Positions 1 to 4,988 of a stretch of 5,675 nt of DNA are shown here, in pieces (the first letter of the stretch is position 1; each line of letters opens with the position of its first letter). Source of the DNA: Betaproteobacteria bacterium RBG_16_58_11. GTDB lineage: Bacteria > Pseudomonadota > Gammaproteobacteria > Burkholderiales > Thiobacteraceae. The notes beneath the pieces are model-generated. The model was not told where the DNA came from. It saw nothing but the letters and a program-made list of their open reading frames with translations, and did no database searches. The stretch covers positions 1 to 5,675 of the forward strand of contig MEQN01000044.1 in NCBI GenBank assembly GCA_001770235.1. Direction: 5' to 3'. Position numbers and translations under genes: made by a program.

Positions 1-739
1 GGGTCTCGGAGCCGACCACTTCCTCGCCGCGCTTGATGGCGCCGATGCGGCGAATGTCGAGGCGCACCGAGGCGTAAAACTTGAGCGCGTTGCCGCCGGT
101 GGTGGTTTCGGGGTTGCCGAACATGACGCCGATTTTCATGCGGATCTGGTTGATGAAAATCACCAAGGTATTGGAACGTTTGATGTTGGCGGTGAGCTTC
201 CTGAGCGCTTGTGACATGAGGCGGGCCTGCAGACCCATGTGCGAATCACCCATCTCGCCTTCGATCTCGGCTTTGGGAGTGAGTGCGGCGACGGAGTCCA
301 CCACCACCACATCGACCGAACCGGAGCGCACCAGCATGTCGGCGATTTCCAGCGCTTGTTCGCCGGTATCGGGTTGCGATACGAGCAGGTCGTTCACATT
401 CACGCCGAGCTTTTGTGCATAAGACGGGTCGAGCGCATGCTCGGCGTCGATGAAGGCTGCGGTGCCGCCCAGTTTTTGCATCTCGGCGATCACTTGCAGG
501 GTCAGCGTGGTTTTGCCGGATGACTCCGGGCCGTAGATCTCAACCACCCGACCGCGCGGCAGACCGCCGATGCCCAGCGCGATGTCCAGCCCCAAAGAGC
601 CGGTGGACACCACTTGAATATCTTGCGACGCGGCATGATCGCCCAAGCGCATCACGGAGCCTTTACCAAATTGTTTTTCAATCTGGCTCAGGGCGGCGGT
701 CAGTGCCTTCAATTTGTCTTCTGCTGATACGGTTGCCAT
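1..739 (-). CDS. recA: RecA recombinase, N-terminal 246 codons (C-terminus outside window)
   Basis: RecA forms ATP-dependent filaments on single-stranded DNA, catalyses homologous strand exchange and stimulates LexA self-cleavage in the cytoplasm. The reading frame is open from ATG 739 to the window edge. Visible features are the N-terminal helix ([20 protein letters not shown]), Walker [10 protein letters not shown] at residues 70-78, a [11 protein letters not shown]alker B strand, the conserved FINQIR block, and the L2 DNA-binding loop followed by [17 protein letters not shown]. The end of the ATPase core and the C-terminal domain, about 100 residues, lie beyond position 1. The start is supported by a good ribosome-binding site, GAGAGGA (747-753 on the minus strand), 7 nt before ATG. 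The gene has its own promoter and is separated from its usual upstream neighbour pncC by a three-gene cassette on the other strand. The identification is secure. Confidence 0.98.
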   Translation of the reverse strand, partial: MATVSAEDKLKALTAALSQIEKQFGKGSVMRLGDHAASQDIQVVSTGSLGLDIALGIGGLPRGRVVEIYGPESSGKTTLTLQVIAEMQKLGGTAAFIDAEHALDPSYAQKLGVNVNDLLVSQPDTGEQALEIADMLVRSGSVDVVVVDSVAALTPKAEIEGEMGDSHMGLQARLMSQALRKLTANIKRSNTLVIFINQIRMKIGVMFGNPETTTGGNALKFYASVRLDIRRIGAIKRGEEVVGSET

Positions 740-795
740 GTTTTTATCCTCTCGATGTGGTCTGTTGATTGCAGCCGGTGTTGCGGCATGGGTGT

Positions 796-824
796 AATTT
801 AGGCCATACATTTACTTGTGTCAA
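796..824 (-). promoter_or_regulatory. Sigma70 promoter of recA, no obvious LexA box
   Basis: Read on the minus strand there is a perfect -35 TTGACA (819-824), a 17-nt spacer, and a -10 TAAATT (796-801). Transcription should start near 788-790, giving an untranslated leader of about 50 nt before ATG 739. In E. coli the recA spacer contains a CTGT-N8-ACAG LexA site. Neither this spacer nor the flanking sequence from 740 to 870 contains such a motif, nor an alphaproteobacterial GTTC-N7-GTTC. Promoter assignment is by inspection only. Confidence 0.75.
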
Positions 825-835
825 TACTTTTTATC

Positions 836-880
836 ACCTATGTAGTTTGTACTATGTAATGTAAAAATAGGTTGTATAAT
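836..880 (+). promoter_or_regulatory. Promoter/operator region of the WYL regulator gene
   Basis: A consensus -10 TATAAT lies at 875-880, which would place the transcript start near 887, about 20 nt before ATG 908. There is no good -35: TTGTAC (847-852) is 22 nt away, and the 17-nt position (852-857) reads CTATGT. The AT-rich stretch is full of repeats: direct copies of CTATGTA at 838-844 and 852-858, an inverted TAGT-TTGT-ACTA at 843-854, and inverted ACCTAT (836-841) / ATAGGT (867-872) arms. BrxR/CapW-type proteins are known to bind inverted repeats upstream of their own genes, so this is the likely autoregulatory operator. The exact site cannot be decided from sequence alone. Confidence 0.5.
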
Positions 881-885
881 CGTTT

Positions 886-902
886 GAACTGGTTCTTGGA
901 AC
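886..902 (+). repeat. Alternating GAAC/GTTC/GAAC inverted repeats in the WYL gene leader
   Basis: Three 4-bp half-sites alternate in orientation: GAAC (886-889), GTTC (892-895) and GAAC (899-902), with gaps of 2 and 3 nt. Together they span the predicted transcript start and leader just before ATG 908. This could be a small protein-binding site or chance. It is not a canonical LexA/DinR box, because that needs a 4-nt gap between GAAC and GTTC. Confidence 0.3.
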
Positions 903-907
903 AAGCC

Positions 908-1813
908 ATGGTTTCTAAAGAGAAAATTCTGCTGGATGTGAAATGGGCGACGCGCCAACGGCTGCAATATATTGAGATCATGGCCTACTACAGCGGGGTC
1001 GTGACCCGCAGCGACGTGGCCAAGGCCTTCGGCATCTCAGACGCGGCGGCCACCAAAGACCTCAAGTTGTACGGCGATTTGGCGCCCGGCAACCTGATTT
1101 ACAACCATAACGTGTTCGGATTTGTGCCAAATGACGCCTTCCGCGAGGTCTTCGCCGACCTTTCCCCCGCCGCCGCGCTGCCCATCATTGCGGCAAATTT
1201 GGCTGTCGCCGGCGGGCCTTATGGGGCTGAATCGATTTACGGCCTGACTACGGCATCCCTCCCCCTGCCCGCCCGCCTACCCAGCCCCCCAGTGCTGGCG
1301 CAAATCACCCGCGCCATCTGCGGCCACAAAAAACTGCAAGTGAGCTATCGCTCACTGTCGGATCGGGATAGCCCAGAAGCAGCCAATAATTTACAGCGCA
1401 TCCTCGAACCCCATGCGCTGGTGGATACAGGCATCCGCTGGCATGTGCGCGCGTATTCCGATGCGACTTATGATTTTCGAGACTTTGTTTTATCGCGATT
1501 CACCCAAGCGACTTGCCTGAATGAGCCAGCCGAGTCCAATGTGGAATTCGACGACGATTGGGTGGAAATGGTGTGCCTGAAGCTCGGCCCCCACGCCGAT
1601 CTGGATGCGCCCAAACACGAAAGCCTGTTACTGGACTATGGCGCGAGCGGCGAAGTGATCGAAATCAACGTGCGGCGCGCGCTGATCGGCTATGTGCTGC
1701 AACGCCTCAACGTAGATACAACCCAGGATCACTCCATGAACCCGAATGCCTATCAGTTGATGCTGCTCAACCGGGATGAGATCGAGCCGTTTGCGGCTTG
1801 GGCGTTTCATTGA
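908..1813 (+). CDS. BrxR/CapW-like transcriptional regulator (winged HTH + WYL + C-terminal WCX)
   Basis: This is a 301-residue predicted cytoplasmic DNA-binding regulator. Residues about 10-75 form a winged helix-turn-helix (RQRLQYIEIMAYYSGVVTR, then DVAKAFGISDAAATKDLKLY and the wing NLIYNHNVFGFVP). Residues about 125-200 form a WYL domain: the signature appears as RWHVRAY at 177-183, followed by FRDFVLSRF at 190-198, the pattern typical of BrxR/CapW proteins. The remaining 100 residues fit the WCX dimerisation extension. Length matches the family (about 290-300). Such proteins repress BREX, CBASS and other defence loci, and their WYL pocket probably senses a nucleic-acid or nucleotide ligand. 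I chose ATG 908, with a weak GGA 7 nt upstream, over TTG 872. The TTG lies ahead of the likely transcript start and would put the TATAAT box inside the gene. The gene is divergent from recA and lies 68 nt before a helix-turn-helix/nucleotidyltransferase pair, its likely target. Family assignment is strong; the regulatory target is inferred. Confidence 0.88.
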   Translation: MVSKEKILLDVKWATRQRLQYIEIMAYYSGVVTRSDVAKAFGISDAAATKDLKLYGDLAPGNLIYNHNVFGFVPNDAFREVFADLSPAAALPIIAANLAVAGGPYGAESIYGLTTASLPLPARLPSPPVLAQITRAICGHKKLQVSYRSLSDRDSPEAANNLQRILEPHALVDTGIRWHVRAYSDATYDFRDFVLSRFTQATCLNEPAESNVEFDDDWVEMVCLKLGPHADLDAPKHESLLLDYGASGEVIEINVRRALIGYVLQRLNVDTTQDHSMNPNAYQLMLLNRDEIEPFAAWAFH

Positions 1814-1837
1814 GACTGGTGAAGCATTGCCCCTATT

Positions 1838-1863
1838 AAATAGTATTAGAACTAACACTATTT
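1838..1863. promoter_or_regulatory. 26-bp near-perfect palindrome, candidate operator of the HTH/nucleotidyltransferase pair
   Basis: The 26 bases pair 11 of 13 positions about the centre between 1850 and 1851. The outer arms AAATAGT (1838-1844) and ACTATTT (1857-1863) are perfect, and so are the inner arms TTAG (1846-1849) and CTAA (1852-1855). It covers the expected -35 region of the downstream promoter, so a bound dimer would block transcription. Half-sites TAGT/ACTA also occur upstream of the WYL gene at 843-854, suggesting the same protein reads both. The arms are AT-rich, which makes an intrinsic terminator of the WYL gene less likely, though not impossible. Confidence 0.6.
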
Positions 1864-1866
1864 TAA

Positions 1867-1875
1867 TGATATATT
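1867..1875 (+). promoter_or_regulatory. Extended -10 promoter of the HTH/nucleotidyltransferase operon
   Basis: The sequence TGATATATT is an extended -10 element (TGn + TATATT at 1870-1875). The predicted transcript start is near 1882, which is the A of the next gene's ATG. No -35 consensus is present at the 17-nt distance, as is usual for extended -10 promoters. No Shine-Dalgarno precedes the ATG (TTTTTAGC). The mRNA is therefore probably leaderless or nearly so. Confidence 0.5.
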
Positions 1876-1881
1876 TTTAGC

Positions 1882-2364
1882 ATGGACTATAAAAGTGCGT
1901 CTGAATTCGCCGCTCTCCGGAATGTTTCCCCTTCCCGTGTGATGTATTGGCTCCAAAAAAATCGCCTCGCCGGCGCCAAGAAAGTGGGCTCGTTCTGGAT
2001 CATCCCCTCAGATGCCGATCCAGACGTTATGCCGGTAGGGCGCCCGAAAAAAATGGCGGCGGCGCCCTTTCGGCTCCAGGAAGAAGCGATGTTGGCGCTT
2101 TGTGCATCCGCTCCAAATCTGGCGGCATGGCGGCGCGCGGGCTCGCCTCAATTCATGGCTGGCATGGCAGTCATGTTGGCTTCTACCTCTGGATTCGACC
2201 GGCCACGTTACCTTGCGTTAGCCGAAAAACTCGACCCCTCGGCACTCACCGTTGAAACCTTCGAAACCTGGCTCAAGAACAATCCTTACAAGCCCTCTCG
2301 ATTCCTGCCCATGCTCAAGAAGATGCAAAGGAGCAGAGAAGAGGCGCGTCATGCCAAGCCCTGA
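1882..2364 (+). CDS. Helix-turn-helix protein, putative antitoxin partner of the nucleotidyltransferase
   Basis: This 160-residue protein is one I do not recognise as a named family. Residues 4-45 look like an excisionase/MerR-type helix-turn-helix: SASEFAALRNVSPSRVMYWLQ, a recognition helix, then LAGAKKVGSFWIIP with the wing-like hydrophobic end seen in HTH_17 proteins. GRPKK (53-57) is an AT-hook-like basic linker. Residues about 62-160 appear mostly helical and end in a basic stretch (KKMQRSREEARHAKP); there is no signal peptide or membrane segment. ATG 1882 is the only sensible start, since an in-frame TGA lies at 1867-1869. The stop overlaps the following nucleotidyltransferase gene by 14 nt, so the two are surely co-transcribed and translationally coupled. 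DNA-binding protein first, nucleotidyltransferase second, matches AbiE/MenAT-type toxin-antitoxin organisation, so an antitoxin or autoregulator role is inferred. The sequence itself does not prove function. Confidence 0.72.
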   Translation: MDYKSASEFAALRNVSPSRVMYWLQKNRLAGAKKVGSFWIIPSDADPDVMPVGRPKKMAAAPFRLQEEAMLALCASAPNLAAWRRAGSPQFMAGMAVMLASTSGFDRPRYLALAEKLDPSALTVETFETWLKNNPYKPSRFLPMLKKMQRSREEARHAKP

Positions 2365-2938
2365 GTTTCTGGATGCGATCCATCGCCTGGTTGCAAAAAT
2401 TGAAGCTTCCCTTCCAACGATGGATGAGCCAGTCAAGATGTATGTGGCGGGCGGCACCGCCGTGCATTACTACACGTCCTACCGAGTCTCGGAAGATGTG
2501 GATGCGACGTTTTCCAAGCGATTACTCTTGCCCAACGAGGTGGAAATTGCCTGGAAGGCCGAGGACGGGAAACCTAGGCTGTTGTACCTAGATAAGCAAT
2601 ACAACGACACCTTTGCCCTGATGCACGAGCATTACGCCGTCGACTCCATTCCATGTGCCGAACTGAATACGGGTAAGCGAAAAATAGTCGTTCATTTTCT
2701 GTCCCCAGTGGATCTTGTTGTCTCGAAGCTGTCTCGGTATGAATCCGTGGATCAGGAGGACATCCGCGCATTAGCCGCCAGCAGGCTCGTGGATGCTTCC
2801 TCGGTGCGGACTCGCGCCGAGGAAGCCCTCGGCGGATACGTAGGAAATCAGACTAGAATTCGGAATTCAATCAACCTTGCCTGCAAGCTGATCGATGAAG
2901 TTCAGCACGGCAAGGGCAGCAAGAAAAAACCTCGGTAG
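2351..2938 (+). CDS. Nucleotidyltransferase-fold protein, DUF6036/AbiEii-like; putative toxin
   Basis: This 195-residue protein carries the core signature of the polymerase-beta nucleotidyltransferase fold. YVAGGTAVHYY has the GGT turn at residues 34-36. VSEDVDATF has the metal-binding pair D49 and D51. SPVDLVVSKLSRYESVDQED (118-137) resembles the substrate-side block of DUF6036 and AbiEii proteins, and a helical tail ends in a basic KGSKKKPR. The catalytic residues look intact, so the enzyme is probably active, most likely transferring nucleotides to RNA, tRNA or protein. Known relatives act as toxins in AbiE and MenT systems; the substrate here is unknown. Start ATG 2351 is chosen because GAAGAGG (2338-2344) sits 6 nt before it, and because ATG 2252, an in-frame extension, would lie deep inside the upstream gene without a ribosome-binding site. 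The gene ends 43 nt from the convergent pncC stop, with no clear terminator between them. Confidence 0.8.
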   Translation: MPSPEFLDAIHRLVAKIEASLPTMDEPVKMYVAGGTAVHYYTSYRVSEDVDATFSKRLLLPNEVEIAWKAEDGKPRLLYLDKQYNDTFALMHEHYAVDSIPCAELNTGKRKIVVHFLSPVDLVVSKLSRYESVDQEDIRALAASRLVDASSVRTRAEEALGGYVGNQTRIRNSINLACKLIDEVQHGKGSKKKPR

Positions 2939-2981
2939 TAATCAAATTCCCGATGTTTGCAAAGGCAAGCCTCGCGCACAA

Positions 2982-3482
2982 CTAAACCGTGAGGGTGTCG
3001 CCTTCAATCATTTGCATCACCCCGTGCAGTGCGGCAAGCACAGCTTGCCGCCGCACTTCGGTGCGGTCGCCATCGAAGTAGAACGTTTGAGATCGTCCTG
3101 CGCCGCTGCGCGTCGCCCAGGCCATACACACGGTGCCTATGGGTTTGTCTGGGGTTCCACCGCCCGGCCCAGCGATGCCGCTGATCGCCAGCGCGATTTG
3201 CGCGCTGCTGTGCTTCAAGGCGCCCGCCGCCATTTCGCGCACGGTCTGCTCGCTGACTGCACCGAACTCGGCAAGCGTTTGCGCGGAGACACCGAGCATC
3301 TCTTGTTTGGATTCGTTGGTATAGGTGATGAAGCCGCGGTCGTACCAGTGCGAGCTGCCCGCCACCGAAGTCACTGCTTCGCCCACCCAGCCGCCGGTAC
3401 AGGATTCGGCACTGGCCAGCATCAGCCCACGGCTTTTCAATGCCGCACCGACTTGCTCCGCGATGATGTTCAAATCATCCAT
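2982..3482 (-). CDS. pncC: Nicotinamide-nucleotide amidohydrolase (CinA C-terminal family)
   Basis: PncC hydrolyses nicotinamide mononucleotide to nicotinate mononucleotide and ammonia, recycling pyridine nucleotides in the cytoplasm. The 166-residue protein is the stand-alone CinA C-terminal domain, normal in length for the family. Hallmarks are AESCTGG (25-31), GFITYTNESKQEMLGVS (50-66), FGAVSEQTVREMAAGAL (73-89) and SGIAGPGGGTPDKPIGTV (101-118). The ATG at 3482 lies inside the 3' end of pgpA (13-nt overlap), with AAGG about 8 nt upstream, so the two are translationally coupled. It is the last gene of the ribH-nusB-thiL-pgpA-pncC run. In related genomes recA usually follows directly; here the next recA sequence is more than 2 kb away, beyond an oppositely oriented cassette. 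Confidence 0.95.
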   Translation of the reverse strand: MDDLNIIAEQVGAALKSRGLMLASAESCTGGWVGEAVTSVAGSSHWYDRGFITYTNESKQEMLGVSAQTLAEFGAVSEQTVREMAAGALKHSSAQIALAISGIAGPGGGTPDKPIGTVCMAWATRSGAGRSQTFYFDGDRTEVRRQAVLAALHGVMQMIEGDTLTV

Positions 3483-3955
3483 GCCAAGCCTTTGATCAGC
3501 GCGATGCTATACACCGCCGCCAGCACATCGTCGAACATGACGCCGAAGCCGTTCTTGATATGCGTGTCGAAATAGCGAATCGGAAACGGCTTCCATACAT
3601 CGAAGATGCGGAAGATGAAAAACGCGGCGATGAACCAGGCCCAAGTGTGCGGCGTGAAATACAGAATCGCGAGGAAAGCCACGATCTCATCCCACACGAT
3701 GCCGCCATGATCGGCGATACCCAGCGCACGCCCGGTTGCATGGCTGGCCCACACACCAATTAAGAATAGCCCAAACAACAAGGCGAAAAAGGCGGCCGGG
3801 TTGAGCCCCAGCAAATAGATCAATCCATAGATCGGAAATGCGGCCAAGGTGCCGGCTGTACCGGGCGCGAACGGGCTCAAGCCACTGCCAAAGCCGAAGG
3901 CGATGAAATACGCCGGGCGGCTCAATATAAATTTCAAATCAGGCGAAGTGATCAA
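3470..3955 (-). CDS. pgpA: Phosphatidylglycerophosphatase A, TTG start
   Basis: PgpA is an inner-membrane phosphatase that converts phosphatidylglycerol phosphate to phosphatidylglycerol. From TTG 3955 the protein has 161 residues, close to the usual length of about 160-170. Conserved blocks are FGFGSGLSPFAPGTAGTLAA (20-39), DHGGIVWDE (82-90) and FRIFDVWKPFPIRYFD (115-130). Hydrophobic segments at about 37-67, 91-118 and 140-160 fit a small polytopic membrane protein. The region has no ATG or GTG in frame near the conserved N-terminus. TTG 3955 is chosen because AAGGAA (3963-3968 on the minus strand) lies 7 nt before it. TTG 3937, one base past the thiL stop, lacks a ribosome-binding site. 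An in-frame ATG at 4030 adds a low-complexity, non-homologous tail. The gene overlaps thiL by 17 nt and pncC by 13 nt. Confidence 0.93.
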   Translation of the reverse strand: MITSPDLKFILSRPAYFIAFGFGSGLSPFAPGTAGTLAAFPIYGLIYLLGLNPAAFFALLFGLFLIGVWASHATGRALGIADHGGIVWDEIVAFLAILYFTPHTWAWFIAAFFIFRIFDVWKPFPIRYFDTHIKNGFGVMFDDVLAAVYSIALIKGLAWMI

Positions 3956-4895
3956 AGCCTTGTTCCTTGAGGGTGAGCGGGTGGTTGTTTTCGTCGAGCA
4001 CGACCAACTTGCGTTGGCGGGTGATTTCACCGATGCAGGTAAGCGGTAATTTCAGGCGGCGACCCATGCGCACGATCGCATCGTGTTGCTTGGCTGGTGC
4101 GGTGAAGCACAATTCATAATCGTCGCCGCCTGCCAGCACCGCATTGCGCGCGACTTCATCATGCAAATAGCCGCGCACATTTTCCGACACCGGCAGCGCA
4201 GCGACGCAAATCTGAGCACCCACGCCGGACAGCTCCAGAATATGCCCCAGATCCGCCAGCAAGCCATCGGAGATATCGATCGCGCTATGCGCCAAGCCTA
4301 ACAATTTTTGCCCGAGTTTTACCTGCGGCGTCGGCGCATGCAAGCGCGGCAACAGCACCGCCGCATCGTGCGGCGCAATCTGAATCCGGCGCTGCAAATA
4401 CGCCAGGGCCAAGGCCGCATCGCCCAAGGTGCCCGAGACCCAAATCTCATCACCGACCTTCGCGCCCGAGCGGCGCAAGGCTTGGCCTTTCGCCACCTCG
4501 CCCATGATGGTCACGGAAAGCGTGAGTGGTCCCTTGGTGGTATCGCCGCCGATCAGCGCCACGCCCTGTTGATCGGCGAGCGCGAACCAACCCTCGGTGA
4601 AACGGCTCAGCCAGCGTTCATTCACTTCAGGTAAAGCAATCGACAACAAGGCCCAACGCGGCGTCGCGCCCATGGCCGCCATGTCGGAGAGATTGACCGC
4701 CAGCGCCTTGTGGCCCAGCGCAAAAGGGTCGTCTTCAAACAGGAAATGCCGACCGGCCAGCAACATGTCGGTGGAGACCGCCAGCTCGCGTCCCGCCGCG
4801 ACACGCACCAGCGCCGCATCGTCGCCCACCCCCAGCACCGTGCGCGATGCGGGGCGAGTGAAGTAGCGGCGAATCAGGTCGAATTCGGAAGTCAT
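3939..4895 (-). CDS. thiL: Thiamine-monophosphate kinase
   Basis: ThiL phosphorylates thiamine monophosphate with ATP to give the cofactor thiamine pyrophosphate, the last step of the pathway. The 318-residue protein is close to E. coli ThiL (about 325). Family blocks appear in order: EFDLIRRYF (4-12), GVGDDAALV (22-30, metal binding), STDMLLAGRHF (41-51), AVNLSDMAAMGATP (66-79), GGDTTKGPL, GDEIWVSGTLGDAALAL, AIDISDGLLADLGHILE and AGGDDYELCFTAP. ATG 4895 is preferred over the in-frame ATG 4919 because homologues begin a few residues before EFxLIxRYF. Neither start has a clear Shine-Dalgarno. A TACAAT at 4903-4908 might allow a near-leaderless transcript, but has no -35. The upstream neighbour nusB is 93 nt away, across a REP-like hairpin; pgpA overlaps the 3' end. 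Confidence 0.95.
   Translation of the reverse strand: MTSEFDLIRRYFTRPASRTVLGVGDDAALVRVAAGRELAVSTDMLLAGRHFLFEDDPFALGHKALAVNLSDMAAMGATPRWALLSIALPEVNERWLSRFTEGWFALADQQGVALIGGDTTKGPLTLSVTIMGEVAKGQALRRSGAKVGDEIWVSGTLGDAALALAYLQRRIQIAPHDAAVLLPRLHAPTPQVKLGQKLLGLAHSAIDISDGLLADLGHILELSGVGAQICVAALPVSENVRGYLHDEVARNAVLAGGDDYELCFTAPAKQHDAIVRMGRRLKLPLTCIGEITRQRKLVVLDENNHPLTLKEQGFDHFA
3963..3968 (-). promoter_or_regulatory. Ribosome-binding site deciding the pgpA TTG start
   Basis: AAGGAA on the minus strand sits inside the 3' end of thiL, 7 nt before TTG 3955. It is the only convincing Shine-Dalgarno near the conserved PgpA N-terminus. Confidence 0.6.
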
Positions 4896-4922
4896 GATAA
4901 GAATTGTACTTCGACTCATGTC

Positions 4923-4969
4923 GTAGCGCCGGCATCCTTGCCGGCATGCCGGCTGGAAGCCGGCGCTAC
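4923..4969. repeat. 47-bp GC-rich REP-like palindromic repeat between nusB and thiL
   Basis: Perfect 11-bp arms GTAGCGCCGGC (4923-4933) and GCCGGCGCTAC (4959-4969) enclose a second perfect palindrome, GCCGGCATGCCGGC (4940-4953). The whole element can fold into one long, bulged hairpin. The TAGCGCCGGC-CTTGCCGGC pattern resembles short palindromic repeats scattered between genes in many proteobacteria. The nusB-thiL transcript would carry it just before the thiL start. No T-tract follows it in the direction of transcription, so an intrinsic terminator is unlikely; mRNA stabilisation or partial polarity are more plausible roles. Confidence 0.8.
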
Positions 4970-4988
4970 AAAAACCCAGCGCACGCCA

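Noticed and set aside
81..768. Plus-strand open frames opposite recA
   Set aside because: They are shadows of the highly conserved recA frame, rich in repeated Ser/Thr/His runs, without start signals.
886..895. GAAC-N2-GTTC as a LexA/DinR box
   Set aside because: The canonical Gram-positive box has a 4-nt gap; here the gap is 2. It is listed only as a possible operator.
872..907. TTG 872 as start of the WYL gene (12 extra residues)
   Set aside because: It would place the TATAAT box at 875-880 inside the coding region and ahead of the expected transcript start. No Shine-Dalgarno precedes it, and ATG 908 gives a normal family length.
2252..2350. ATG 2252 as start of the nucleotidyltransferase
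   Set aside because: It lies deep inside the preceding gene without a ribosome-binding site. ATG 2351 has GAAGAGG at a 6-nt spacing and gives the expected N-terminus.
2857..2869. Two closely spaced GAATTC hexamers
   Set aside because: They lie inside the coding region and are most likely chance.
2939..2981. Terminator between the convergent nucleotidyltransferase and pncC genes
   Set aside because: Only a weak TTGC-AAAG-GCAA stem is visible, without a T-tract.
2895..3575. Long plus-strand open frame antisense to pncC and pgpA
   Set aside because: Its translation is arginine/histidine/alanine-rich with no recognisable domain, and two well-conserved genes occupy the other strand.
3956..4030. 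ATG 4030 as start of pgpA
   Set aside because: The added residues are serine/threonine/lysine-rich out-of-frame thiL sequence and do not resemble PgpA N-termini.
4896..4919. ATG 4919 as start of thiL
   Set aside because: Eight extra residues with no ribosome-binding site; the family begins just before the EFxLIxRYF block. It cannot be excluded completely.
4923..4969. Hairpin as an intrinsic terminator after nusB
   Set aside because: No T-tract follows in the direction of transcription. A T/A run occurs only on the other side, where no gene ends.
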